This document shows, piece by piece, positions 18,299 through 27,556 of a DNA stretch of 64,000 nt. A model generated the notes under the pieces. That model had not been told where the DNA came from. It worked only from the letters and a program-made list of their open reading frames with translations, and ran no database searches. The DNA lies in the NCBI GenBank assembly GCA_029261795.1, contig JAJDAP010000108.1, forward strand, positions 20,915 to 84,914, written 5' to 3'. Each line of letters opens with the position of its first letter. Position 1 is the stretch's first letter. The translations under genes and the position numbers were made by a program. The stretch comes from Deltaproteobacteria bacterium (GTDB taxonomy: Bacteria > Myxococcota_A > UBA9160 > UBA6930).

Positions 18299-20683
18299 AT
18301 GGAACGTGGACTCAGCGAAATCCGGGTCGTCGATCTCTCCACGGGGATCGCGGGTGCCTATGCCAGCAAGCTCTTCGCCGATGCGGGTGCCGATGTCATC
18401 AAGGTCGAACCCCCGGCCGGTGACCCGCTGCGGCGCTATACGGCTAGCGGAGCCGAACTCGGCGCCGCCGATGGTGCGCTCTTCCGATTCCTGGCCGCCT
18501 CCAAGCGCTCGGTGGTGGGCGGGCTCGGGGATCCGGAGGTCGCGCGACTGGTGGCCTCCGCAGACCTGTTGATCGAAAGCGCCGGCCCGGAGGCCGACTT
18601 CGATCGCGCCGCGCTCTGCGCGCGCCATCCGGGGCTCGTGTGGCTTTCGCTCTCGCCCTACGGACTCGAAGGTCCCTATGCGAATCGGCCGGTCAGCGAA
18701 CTCACGATCCAGGCGGAGTGTGGTTCGATCAGCGTGCGCGGTCTGAAGGGGCAGGAGCCCTATCAGGCAGGAGGGCGCACCACCGAATGGATCGGCGGAG
18801 TCTTCGCCGGTGTGGCGGCGTTGGCCGCCGTGCGTCGCGCCGGGCGCACGGGCCACGGTGAGTTCATCGATTTCTCGCTGAACGAAGTGATGGCCTACGG
18901 AACGACCAACTTCATGGACACCATGTGGGGCCTGCTTGGCCGCCCTCCGGTAACGGGATCGGTCCAGTCCACCGAGACACCTTCGATCGAACCCACGCTG
19001 GATGGCTGGGTCGGCTTCAACACCAACAGTGCCCAGCAGATCGCGGACTTCCTGCTGCTGGTCGGTCGGCCCGACCTGCGTGAGACCGGCGAGTTCAATC
19101 TCGCCAGTCAGCGCTCGGAGCGCATCGACGAGTGGGAGGCCATCGTTCACGCCTTCACCGAGACGCGTTCGACCGCCGAGATCGTAAAGGAAGCATCGCT
19201 GTTGCGGATTCCCGTGGCGCCGGTGCTGAACGGGGCGACAGTGACGGAACACGAACAGTTCCTGGCGCGAGAGGTCTTCTCGGAAGATCCGTCCGGCGGG
19301 TTCCAACGGCCGCGCCCGCCGTATCGCATCGGGGGCGAAGGGCCGGCGCCGGCGCGCCCGGCGCCAGGCCTCGGCGCGCACGACGGCCAGATCGAGGATC
19401 GCGCCCCCACGCGTCCCGAAGCGAGCGGAAAGCCCCAGCTGCCGCTCGAAGGCCTTCGGGTCTTCGATGCCACCGCATGGTGGGCGGGGCCTTCGGCGAG
19501 CCACATGCTAGGTAGCCTGGGCGCGGACGTGATCCACGTCGAATCGGTCCAACGTCCGGACGGGATGCGCATGACCGGCGGCATGTTCGCGGGCGGGAAG
19601 GACGCCTGGTGGGAGTACAGCATGTTCTTCCTCAACTCGAACACCAACAAGCGTGGCATCACCCTCGATCTCACCAGCGAGAAGGGAATCGCGCTCGCAA
19701 AGCAGCTGATCGCGCGCTGCGACATCGTGATCGAGAATTTCTCGCCGCGGGTCATGGAGGGTTTCGGGCTGGACTGGGAAACCATCCACGCGCTCAATCC
19801 CGATTGCATCATGACGCGCATGCCCGCGTTCGGGCTCGATGGACCCTGGCGCGACAACGTCGGCTTCGCCCAGACCATGGAGCAGATGACCGGCCTGGCC
19901 TGGTGCACGGGGCACACGCACGATCGGCCGCGCATCCAGCGCGGGCCCTGCGATCCGATCTCGGGGATGCACGCCGTCTTTGCGACGTTGGTCGCGCTCT
20001 ACGAACGAGAAGCGCTCGGCCACGGCGTCCATGTCGAGTGCACCATGGTCGAAGGCGCGCTCAATGCCGCCGCCGAGCAGGTGATCGAAGCGAGCGCCTA
20101 CGGTCACGTACTCGGGCGCGAAGGCAATCGCGCACCCTGGGCGGCACCCCAAGGGCTCTATGGCTGTGCCGGCCACGATGCGATGGCGACGCCCCAGTGG
20201 TTGGCCCTGGCGGTAGAGACGGAGGGCCAGTGGGCGGCTCTGCTCGATTGGTTGGGTCGGCCCGCCTGGGCGAAGGACCTCGCCGAGGCGACCCTGCAGG
20301 AAAGGCGAGCCCACCACGATGAGATCGACGAAGCCCTGCGCGCCGTCTTTGCCGACCGCGACCGGGAAGCCTGCGTATCGGAGCTGCTCGAGCATGGCGT
20401 ACCTGCTGCCCCGGTCGTCGATGCCCGCGCCCTCTCGGATCATCCCCAGATGTGCTCCAGGGGCTACTACGAGGAAGTCGACCATCCCGTTGTGGGTCGC
20501 CAGTGGATGAACGCCGTACCGTTCCGCTATGCGTCCGTCGATCGCTGGCTGAAGCAGCCACCGCCGACACTGGGCCAGCACAATCACGAAGTCCTCAGCT
20601 GGCTGGGTTGCAGCCAAGCAGAGATCGCCAGTCTCGAAGCCGATGGTGTCATCGGAACACGCCCGGCCAAGGTCGGGGCCTGA
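18299..20683 (+). CDS. Two-domain fused class III CoA-transferase (CaiB/BaiF family)
   Basis: Two successive family III CoA-transferase units (IRVVDLSTGIAGAYASKLFADAGADVIKVEPPAGD... and LRVFDATAWWAGPSASHMLGSLGADVIHVESVQRPD...). Confidence 0.92.
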   Translation: MERGLSEIRVVDLSTGIAGAYASKLFADAGADVIKVEPPAGDPLRRYTASGAELGAADGALFRFLAASKRSVVGGLGDPEVARLVASADLLIESAGPEADFDRAALCARHPGLVWLSLSPYGLEGPYANRPVSELTIQAECGSISVRGLKGQEPYQAGGRTTEWIGGVFAGVAALAAVRRAGRTGHGEFIDFSLNEVMAYGTTNFMDTMWGLLGRPPVTGSVQSTETPSIEPTLDGWVGFNTNSAQQIADFLLLVGRPDLRETGEFNLASQRSERIDEWEAIVHAFTETRSTAEIVKEASLLRIPVAPVLNGATVTEHEQFLAREVFSEDPSGGFQRPRPPYRIGGEGPAPARPAPGLGAHDGQIEDRAPTRPEASGKPQLPLEGLRVFDATAWWAGPSASHMLGSLGADVIHVESVQRPDGMRMTGGMFAGGKDAWWEYSMFFLNSNTNKRGITLDLTSEKGIALAKQLIARCDIVIENFSPRVMEGFGLDWETIHALNPDCIMTRMPAFGLDGPWRDNVGFAQTMEQMTGLAWCTGHTHDRPRIQRGPCDPISGMHAVFATLVALYEREALGHGVHVECTMVEGALNAAAEQVIEASAYGHVLGREGNRAPWAAPQGLYGCAGHDAMATPQWLALAVETEGQWAALLDWLGRPAWAKDLAEATLQERRAHHDEIDEALRAVFADRDREACVSELLEHGVPAAPVVDARALSDHPQMCSRGYYEEVDHPVVGRQWMNAVPFRYASVDRWLKQPPPTLGQHNHEVLSWLGCSQAEIASLEADGVIGTRPAKVGA

Positions 20684-20849
20684 GCGAGTTCGGGCGAGGA
20701 GCCCGCTTCCGGGCCCCTGGGCCGGCATCGGCCTCGTCTCCCGCGCAGGAGCCGGTTCGCGCTACCGTTCCTGCGGTCCTTCGGCCCAACAAGCGGGATC
20801 CGGATTGGCCCGCACTTGACCCCAAGACGAACCTGCAGGAGACGAAACG

Positions 20850-21155
20850 ATGGAACTCAAAGCCGGATCCCGATTGAAGAGCGGTGTGTGTGATACCCAG
20901 GTCATGGTGATCGCGGCGCCCGTGGATGACCTCGATCTCACCTGTGGAGGCGCTGCACTCGTCGACGTCGCCGGCGACGCACCTGGCGGTGCCATCGACG
21001 CAGACCACAAGAACGGCACCCAGATCGGCAAGCGCTATGTCAACGAAGACGCCACGCTCGAGCTGCTCTGCACCAAGCCCGGCGAAGGCTCTCTCGCCCT
21101 CGGCGGTGCCCCGCTGACGCTCAAAGAAGCCAAGGCACTTCCCTCCTCCGACTGA
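20850..21155 (+). CDS. Small conserved hypothetical protein (101 aa)
   Basis: Complete ORF with upstream AGGAGA; no recognised domain. Confidence 0.6.
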   Translation: MELKAGSRLKSGVCDTQVMVIAAPVDDLDLTCGGAALVDVAGDAPGGAIDADHKNGTQIGKRYVNEDATLELLCTKPGEGSLALGGAPLTLKEAKALPSSD

Positions 21156-21156
21156 G

Positions 21157-21233
21157 CGGGGACGGACTCCTCAAGTTTCAAGATTGCAAGTTTTTCAAAC
21201 TTGCAATCTTGAAACTTGAGGAGTCCGTCCCCG
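21157..21233. repeat. Perfect inverted repeat, 37-bp arms, 3-nt loop
   Basis: CGGGGACGGACTCCTCAAGTTTCAAGATTGCAAGTTT / TTC / AAACTTGCAATCTTGAAACTTGAGGAGTCCGTCCCCG read directly. Confidence 0.97.
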
Positions 21234-21243
21234 GAGGTTTGCG

Positions 21244-22746
21244 ATGAACGTGATGATGCTGATGGAGATGGCGTCCGGCGCCATGGGTGAGCGGGTTGGG
21301 GTCCAGTGCGACGACGATTGTTGGACCTACGAAGATTTATTCCAGGGTGCGGGCCGGCTGGCGGCACAGGTTCGCGAGAGCGGTGCCGAGCATGTTGCCA
21401 TCCTCGACGAGTCGAGCCCGGCCGTGCCGCTTGCGCTCTTCGGCGCGGCCTGGGCGGGCAAGCCATTCGTTCCGCTCAACTACCGCCTGACCGGGCCCGA
21501 ACTCGACGCGCTGATCGAGCGGATCACGCCGGCGGTACTGGTAACCGACGCGGCGCGAGCGAAGGAACTGGAAGGCCGCGCGGGGCTCGATGTCATCAAC
21601 CGCGACGATTTTCTCGGTACCGCCAGGAGCGATGCCACCCTGCCGGCGCCGGACTGGTCGATGGAGCCCGAGGACATCGCGATCCTGCTCTTCACGAGTG
21701 GCACGACCGGTGCACCGAAGGCGGCGGTGCTTCGCCACAAGCACATGGTCTCCTACATCCTGGGTTCGGTGGAATTCATGGGGGCCTCCGAAGAGGACGC
21801 TGCGCTCGTCTCGGTGCCGCCCTATCACGTGGCCGGGATGGCCGCGATCCTCTCGTCGGTCTATGCCGGCCGGCGCATCGTCCAACTGGCGCGCTTCGCG
21901 CCGGATCACTGGATCGAGGTGGCCGAGCGCACGGGCGTGACCAATGCCTTCGTCGTCCCGACGATGCTCCAGCGGATCGTGGCCGAGATCGACGACAAGG
22001 CCCGCAAGCCGCCGAGCGCGCTGCGCTCACTCGCCTACGGTGGCGGCAAGATGCCGCTTCCCGTGATCGACCGCGCCATGCAGATCTTCCCGCCTAGCGT
22101 CGATTTCACCAATGCCTACGGGCTGACCGAGACCAGTTCGACGATCGCCGTGTTGGGCCCCGACGATCATCGCGTCGCCGCATTCAACGACGATCCGGAT
22201 GTGAAGCGACGGCTCGGCTCCGCCGGGAAGCCACTTCCCGGGGTCGAGGTCGAGATCCGGGACGAGAACGGCAAGGCCGTGCCCCTCGGTGAGAGCGGCG
22301 AAATCTGGGTGCGCGGTGAACAGGTCTCCGGCGAATACCTGGGCCGCGGGAGCTTGCTCGTCGAGGGCGGTTGGTTCCCGACCAACGACGGCGGCTCACT
22401 CGATGCCGAGGGCTACCTGTTCGTCTCTGGGCGGATCGACGACGTCATCGTGCGAGGAGGCGAAAACCTCTCCCCGGGAGAGATCGAAGATGTTCTCCAC
22501 GAACACGCGGCGGTCGGCGACTGCGCCGTCGTGGGAATTCCCGATGAGGAGTGGGGCGAGGGCGTGGCGGCCGCGATCGTGTTGAAGCGCCAGGTCGAGG
22601 CCAGCGAATTGCAGGACTGGGTCAAGCAGCACTTGCGTTCGTCGCGGGTTCCTCAGCTCATCGAGTTCTGGGATGAGCTTCCCTACAACGAGACGGGGAA
22701 GCTGCTGCGCCGCAAAGTCCGCGAGGCACTCGGTTCCGCCAGCTAA
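21244..22746 (+). CDS. Class I adenylate-forming enzyme / acyl-CoA synthetase
   Basis: LLFTSGTTGAPKAAVLRH, YGLTETSST, GEIWVRGEQVSGEYLG, VSGRIDDVIVRGGENLSPGEIE, NETGKLLRRKVRE. Confidence 0.95.
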   Translation: MNVMMLMEMASGAMGERVGVQCDDDCWTYEDLFQGAGRLAAQVRESGAEHVAILDESSPAVPLALFGAAWAGKPFVPLNYRLTGPELDALIERITPAVLVTDAARAKELEGRAGLDVINRDDFLGTARSDATLPAPDWSMEPEDIAILLFTSGTTGAPKAAVLRHKHMVSYILGSVEFMGASEEDAALVSVPPYHVAGMAAILSSVYAGRRIVQLARFAPDHWIEVAERTGVTNAFVVPTMLQRIVAEIDDKARKPPSALRSLAYGGGKMPLPVIDRAMQIFPPSVDFTNAYGLTETSSTIAVLGPDDHRVAAFNDDPDVKRRLGSAGKPLPGVEVEIRDENGKAVPLGESGEIWVRGEQVSGEYLGRGSLLVEGGWFPTNDGGSLDAEGYLFVSGRIDDVIVRGGENLSPGEIEDVLHEHAAVGDCAVVGIPDEEWGEGVAAAIVLKRQVEASELQDWVKQHLRSSRVPQLIEFWDELPYNETGKLLRRKVREALGSAS

Positions 22747-22793
22747 ACCTCTTGCTTCGAGGGCTCCGGCGTGGCCCGGTCGCAGCAAGATCG

Positions 22794-23750
22794 CTAGTTG
22801 GCGGTCGGAACGGCGCCGGCGCGAACCGCGGGCAGGCCGTCGCCGAAGCGCCGCGCCCAGGCAGCCTGGCGCCCACCGATGCTGCCAAAGCCCGTTTCGC
22901 GGTCGTAGGCCCGGCCGAGGCGGTGGAGTTCGTCGCGCGCCTCCTGGATGTGCTTTCCCCATCGCTGCTGAAAGCGCGCGAGTGCGGCTTCTTCGCTTCG
23001 TCCCTCTCCGCGCACGGCCACCAGGCCCTGCTCGAATTTCGCGGTCAGCTCTTCGGAGAGCATTCGAGCCAGTTCCAGATGAAGCTGGGCGTGGGCCAGC
23101 ACTTCGGGTGCTGGCTTCTTCGAGGCGGGGTTCCACCAGGAACGGGATCGGGAGATCATCGGGAAGTAGCTGGCGCGTCTAGCGCGGGCCACGAAGTGAT
23201 CCTCCCGGGGTCGGTCGACGATCGTGTTGAGGGCACAGCTGATCACGACATACACATCCGCGTGTAGTTTCGTCGCTTCCTTGCCAGGCGTACGCGTGCG
23301 GTCCGGGCGCTTCTCCAGGAAGTCGTCCTTCGTGAGGTCCTTGTAGAGGGCGAGATCCTGCTGATGCGACAAGTCCGGCGGCCGCGCGAAACAGCCCGTG
23401 CCGCCCCAGAGCCCTTGCTCGTTGAGGCTGTCCTGGAGCATCTCTTCTTCGAGAGCGTCGAGTTCGTCGTTCGCGCTCTCTGCCTCCCGGCGAATCGCCT
23501 GATCTCGCCGCTTGGCAGCTTCTTCTGCGGCCTCGTTCTCGAAGCCGCTGAAGTCGCCGTCTCCACCGGTTTCGCGGAGTACGCGCATGCGCTCGCGGAA
23601 CTTCTCGCGCTGTCCCATGCCCGGTTCTGCGACCCGGTCGGCTTCCTCTGACCGAGGCGCCGGCGGCGGCTCCGTCTCGCTCTCCGCCGCCAGGCTTCCA
23701 GAAACAAGGATGGACAGCAGGACGGCCGTCGCATGGAGGCCCGACGTCAT
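22794..23750 (-). CDS. Secreted protein with HxxxH-containing domain, possibly DUF922-like
   Basis: Signal peptide MTSGLHATAVLLSILVSGSLA; charged coiled-coil; C-terminal YFPMISRSRSWWNP..VLAHAQLHLELARMLSEEL...HLGRAYDRETGFG-type pattern. Confidence 0.5.
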   Translation of the reverse strand: MTSGLHATAVLLSILVSGSLAAESETEPPPAPRSEEADRVAEPGMGQREKFRERMRVLRETGGDGDFSGFENEAAEEAAKRRDQAIRREAESANDELDALEEEMLQDSLNEQGLWGGTGCFARPPDLSHQQDLALYKDLTKDDFLEKRPDRTRTPGKEATKLHADVYVVISCALNTIVDRPREDHFVARARRASYFPMISRSRSWWNPASKKPAPEVLAHAQLHLELARMLSEELTAKFEQGLVAVRGEGRSEEAALARFQQRWGKHIQEARDELHRLGRAYDRETGFGSIGGRQAAWARRFGDGLPAVRAGAVPTAN

Positions 23751-23787
23751 GCACCTCACGCGTCGAACCTCCGCCCCGCGGTCGAAC

Positions 23788-24627
23788 TCACTTCTCGCCG
23801 ATTTCCATGCAAAGGTCGGCGAGTCGGAGTTCGCCCTCGCGGGTCTGCCCGCCGCTCTCCATGAAGCGTTGCATGGCGTGCTGTGCCTCACCGGTTCGGA
23901 TCAATCCCTGGAACAAGTACGCTTCCTCGATCAGCCCGGTTTCGAGCGCTGTTTCGGCGCCCAGGGTGGAAGCCTTCGCGTCGGCGATCGCGCGCGCCGG
24001 GAAGCGCGCGATGCGTTTCGCAAGCCGCGTGACGAACGGCCGGAGCCCTGTCTCCGGGAGCGCTCGGTTCAGGTATCCCCAGCGCTCGGCAGTCTCGGCG
24101 TCGACGTCGTCGCAACCGAGAATCACCTCGAGGGCGCGGCCGCGGCCGATCAGGCGCGGAAGCCGCTGGGTCCCGGATCCGCCAGGGAGAATCCCCAGGG
24201 CGACCTCGGGCTGATTGACGATCGTCTTTCCCAGCGCGCCGAAGCGCATGTCGCAGGAGAGCGAGAGCTCACTGCCACCGCCACCGACCCGCCCGCCGAT
24301 CTCGGCGATCGTGGCCTTCGGCATCGTGCGATAGGTCTCGCACATGGCATGGAACACGTTCGCGTCCACGCGCTCTGCGCGTCGCGCGGTGCCGTCCGTC
24401 GGGAATTGGAGGATCGCGGAGACATCGAAATGGGCGATGAAGAAATCCGGGTCGTCACTGCGGAGCACGACCGCGCGCACGCTGTCGTCCACCGCCACCT
24501 GTTGCCCGAAGCCGGCGAGATCGCCGAAGAGTCCGAGTGTCATCACGTTGATCGGCGGGGCCGAGATCGTGGCGAAGGCGACTCCGTCCTCGAGGGCGAC
24601 GCTCAAGTGCTCGAACGAATAACTCAT
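23788..24627 (-). CDS. Enoyl-CoA hydratase/isomerase family protein
   Basis: Crotonase pattern: ATISAPPINVMT, IAEIGGRVGGGGSELSLSCDMRFG, PEVALGILPGGSGTQRLPRLIGRGRALE. Confidence 0.9.
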   Translation of the reverse strand: MSYSFEHLSVALEDGVAFATISAPPINVMTLGLFGDLAGFGQQVAVDDSVRAVVLRSDDPDFFIAHFDVSAILQFPTDGTARRAERVDANVFHAMCETYRTMPKATIAEIGGRVGGGGSELSLSCDMRFGALGKTIVNQPEVALGILPGGSGTQRLPRLIGRGRALEVILGCDDVDAETAERWGYLNRALPETGLRPFVTRLAKRIARFPARAIADAKASTLGAETALETGLIEEAYLFQGLIRTGEAQHAMQRFMESGGQTREGELRLADLCMEIGEK

Positions 24628-25523
24628 TGGGGAAGCCTGACGTCGTCGTCCCCGCGCACGAACAGCGGAGCGACCGCGAGTTCCTTGATCGCGGCGTCCA
24701 TCTCGTGGTCGGCGGGTGGCATCGAGGAGGCGAAGGTCTGGGCCGCGTCGATGATCTTGGGCAGTAGCCCCGCGTCGCTCGCGGAGTTGACGAAGACTCC
24801 AGGCCGCGCCAATGCCCAATGGACGGCGCGCTGGATCTCGGCATCGTCGGTCAGCGGCTCGTACCAGGTCGTCGTGAAGGGCTTGGTTCCATCCTCCCAG
24901 CGCCGGCGAGCCACGCTCTTGATGGTCTGGACGGCGACCTCGCGTTCCTCGCAGGCTTCGAGCAGGTTCTCGAAATCATCGGCGTACTCGGGCTGGGCCA
25001 TCATCGTGAAGTTGTAGGGCAGCAGAACCGAAGCGAAATCGAACTCGGCGAGGCTGCGGAGATGCATGGCCGCTACCCGCGTCCCATGGCCGGTCACGCC
25101 GATCTGGCGCACCAGGCCTTCGTTGCGTGCCTCGATGAGGGCTGCCACGGCACCGTCCTCGGCGAAGGCCGTCTGCCAGTCGTCTTCCTTCACCAGATTG
25201 TGTAGCTGGATCAAATCGACGTGATCGGTCTGCAAGCGTTCGAGCGATTTCGCGAGCTGCTTGCGAGCGCCTGCGCCGTCGCGCGCGTCGGTCTTGGTCG
25301 CGAGAAAGAAGTTCTCTCGATGCTCGGGCATCCACTCGCCCACGCGGCGTTCTGCGCGGCCATAACTCGCGGCAACGTCGATGTGGTTGATGCCGGCGTC
25401 GAGGAGCATGTCCAGCACCGGCGCAGCCTCTGCGGCGTCGGCCATGTAGCCGAGTGCGGCGGCACCAAAGATGATGCGCGTGCTTTCGTGTCCTGTGCGT
25501 CCAAAGTTCAGGATCGGGATCAT
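24624..25523 (-). CDS. Aldo/keto reductase
   Basis: GINHIDVAASYGRAERRVGEW, FLATKTDARD, LERLQTDHVDLIQLHNL, RQIGVTGHG. Confidence 0.92.
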   Translation of the reverse strand: MIPILNFGRTGHESTRIIFGAAALGYMADAAEAAPVLDMLLDAGINHIDVAASYGRAERRVGEWMPEHRENFFLATKTDARDGAGARKQLAKSLERLQTDHVDLIQLHNLVKEDDWQTAFAEDGAVAALIEARNEGLVRQIGVTGHGTRVAAMHLRSLAEFDFASVLLPYNFTMMAQPEYADDFENLLEACEEREVAVQTIKSVARRRWEDGTKPFTTTWYEPLTDDAEIQRAVHWALARPGVFVNSASDAGLLPKIIDAAQTFASSMPPADHEMDAAIKELAVAPLFVRGDDDVRLPQ

Positions 25524-25669
25524 CGAGCCTCCGGTTGTTGCCCACGCCGGGGCGACGGCACGCTAGGGTACCATGCAAGACGCGTCGCACGCGCCTCACG
25601 GGCGCAATTGGGCGGGGGAGCCGGAATCGTGGCGGCGGAGGCCTCGCGACAGCAAGAACAGGGACGCCC

Positions 25670-26545
25670 ATGAGCCGCGCGAGCAACTGGCTGCGCCCGG
25701 GCGTTCGCTTCATGATCGCGAGCGCGCTCGCCTTCAGCGTCATGAACGCACTCGTCAAGGTCGTGGGCGCGCGCATCCCGAGCCAGGAGATCGTGTTCTC
25801 CCGCGCGCTGGTCTCGGTCCTGCTGACGGTTGTTATGCTGGCGCGGATCGGCGTGCCGTTCTTCGGCGAGAACAAGCCGCTCCTTCTGCTACGGGGAATC
25901 TTCGGATTCTGTGGCTTGTCCTGCGTCTTCTTCGCAGTGACGCGTTTGCCACTCGCAGAAGCCACGGTGCTGACGTATCTGCACCCGGTCTTCACGGCGA
26001 TCCTCGCCGCGATCTTCCTGAAGGAGCCGGTGGGTCGCAGCGTCGTGGTCGGGGTATCCATCTCGCTCGCCGGGATGCTATGTGTGGCGAGGCCGGCCTT
26101 CCTGTTCGGCGGGGGCTCCTCCCTCGATGGCATCGCGATGCTCGCGGCGGTCGCCGGAGCGTTCTTTGCCGGTTGCGCATATGTCTGCGTCCGAAAGCTG
26201 GGTGCTACGGAACATCCGCTGGTGATCGTTCTGTATTTCCCGATGGTCGCGGTGTTGACCGCGCCGGCGACCGTTCCACTGATGGCTGAGCAGGCCGTCT
26301 GGCCGACCGGGCTCGAGTGGCTCTGGCTGTTCGGCGTCGGGGCCTGCGCCCAGGTGGGCCAGGTGGCGCTGACCCGCGGTATGCAACACGAGCCGGCCGG
26401 GCGCGCTACCGCGCTGTCCTACCTCCAGGTGGTGTTCGCCGCGGTATGGGGAATCGCGTTCTTCGACGAATTGCCCGATGGGGCAACGGCCCTGGGCGCC
26501 GCCTTGATCCTGCTGGGCGCCTTCGCGGCTAGCCGCCGCGAATAG
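25670..26545 (+). CDS. EamA/DMT-family transporter
   Basis: Ten-TM DMT pattern (ALAFSVMNALVKVVG, LPLAEATVLTYLHPVFTAILAAIFLKEP). Confidence 0.9.
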   Translation: MSRASNWLRPGVRFMIASALAFSVMNALVKVVGARIPSQEIVFSRALVSVLLTVVMLARIGVPFFGENKPLLLLRGIFGFCGLSCVFFAVTRLPLAEATVLTYLHPVFTAILAAIFLKEPVGRSVVVGVSISLAGMLCVARPAFLFGGGSSLDGIAMLAAVAGAFFAGCAYVCVRKLGATEHPLVIVLYFPMVAVLTAPATVPLMAEQAVWPTGLEWLWLFGVGACAQVGQVALTRGMQHEPAGRATALSYLQVVFAAVWGIAFFDELPDGATALGAALILLGAFAASRRE

Positions 26546-26566
26546 TCGCCGGGGTATCATTCGCCA

Positions 26567-27556
26567 ATGGCGGCTCATCTCTGGAACCCGAACGACCTTG
26601 TCGAAGCGCTTCGCGATCCGGGCTGTTTCGAGCGCTGGTCGCCAGTCACCGGCGAACCGTTCGTGTGGATCGACCTCACGACAGCGGCTGAGATTCCCGC
26701 GGAAGCACGGCACCGCCTCGCAACGCTACCGGCGGTGAGCGTCGGTATGGGACCGGAAACGGCTGGATTCGCCGATGTCGTCGACGTCCGAACGACGGAC
26801 GAGGACGAGTCCGCAATGCTGTGCCGCGCCGTCGCGGCTCATCCGCTGGCCAGCGTCGCGCTCGCCCAGTTGTTGCGGCGCAGTGAGGCGATGTCGGTAG
26901 AGCACGCGATGCTCGCGGAATCGGCCGTCTACTCGATGCTTCAGAGCGGACCGGAGTTCGCGAAGTGGCTGTCCGGCAGACGCCCCCGCGAAGCGGAGGC
27001 ACCGAGCGGCCCCGCCGTCCGTATCGAGCGCGAAGACGACACACTGCACGTTCGGTTGAATCGTCCGGAGAAACGCAACGCCTTCTCGGCCGAGCTTCGT
27101 GACGGCCTTTGTGAGGCGCTTGCGCTGGTGCTTCGGGACGACACCGTCGCGCACGTCGAATGGTCGGGGGAAGGACCGGCCTTCTGCAGCGGCGGCGATC
27201 TCGATGAGTTCGGAACGCTCCCGGATCCCGCCACAGCGAACGCGATTCGGGCGACACGCAGCGCGGGAATGCTGCTGGCTGCGATAGCAGAGCGGGTGCA
27301 TGCCCGCGTGCACGGCGCCTGCATCGGCGCCGGTGTCGAACTGCCGGCGTTGTGCGGTCGGGTGAGTGCGGGCCCGGACGCGTTCTTCGCGCTGCCCGAG
27401 GTCGGCATGGGCCTGGTGCCGGGAGCAGGCGGTACGGCGAGTCTGCCCCGCAGGATCGGCCGCCAACGCACGGCCTGGCTGGCGCTCAGCGGCGAGCGAA
27501 TCGACGCCGATACCGCGCTGCGATGGGGCCTCGTCGATGCGGTCTCCACGCCGTGA
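26567..27556 (+). CDS. Enoyl-CoA hydratase/isomerase family protein with about 130-aa N-terminal extension
   Basis: LNRPEKRNAFSAELRDGL, FCSGGDLDEFG, GACIGAGVELPALCGR, PEVGMGLVPGAGGTASLPRRIGRQR. Confidence 0.85.
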   Translation: MAAHLWNPNDLVEALRDPGCFERWSPVTGEPFVWIDLTTAAEIPAEARHRLATLPAVSVGMGPETAGFADVVDVRTTDEDESAMLCRAVAAHPLASVALAQLLRRSEAMSVEHAMLAESAVYSMLQSGPEFAKWLSGRRPREAEAPSGPAVRIEREDDTLHVRLNRPEKRNAFSAELRDGLCEALALVLRDDTVAHVEWSGEGPAFCSGGDLDEFGTLPDPATANAIRATRSAGMLLAAIAERVHARVHGACIGAGVELPALCGRVSAGPDAFFALPEVGMGLVPGAGGTASLPRRIGRQRTAWLALSGERIDADTALRWGLVDAVSTP

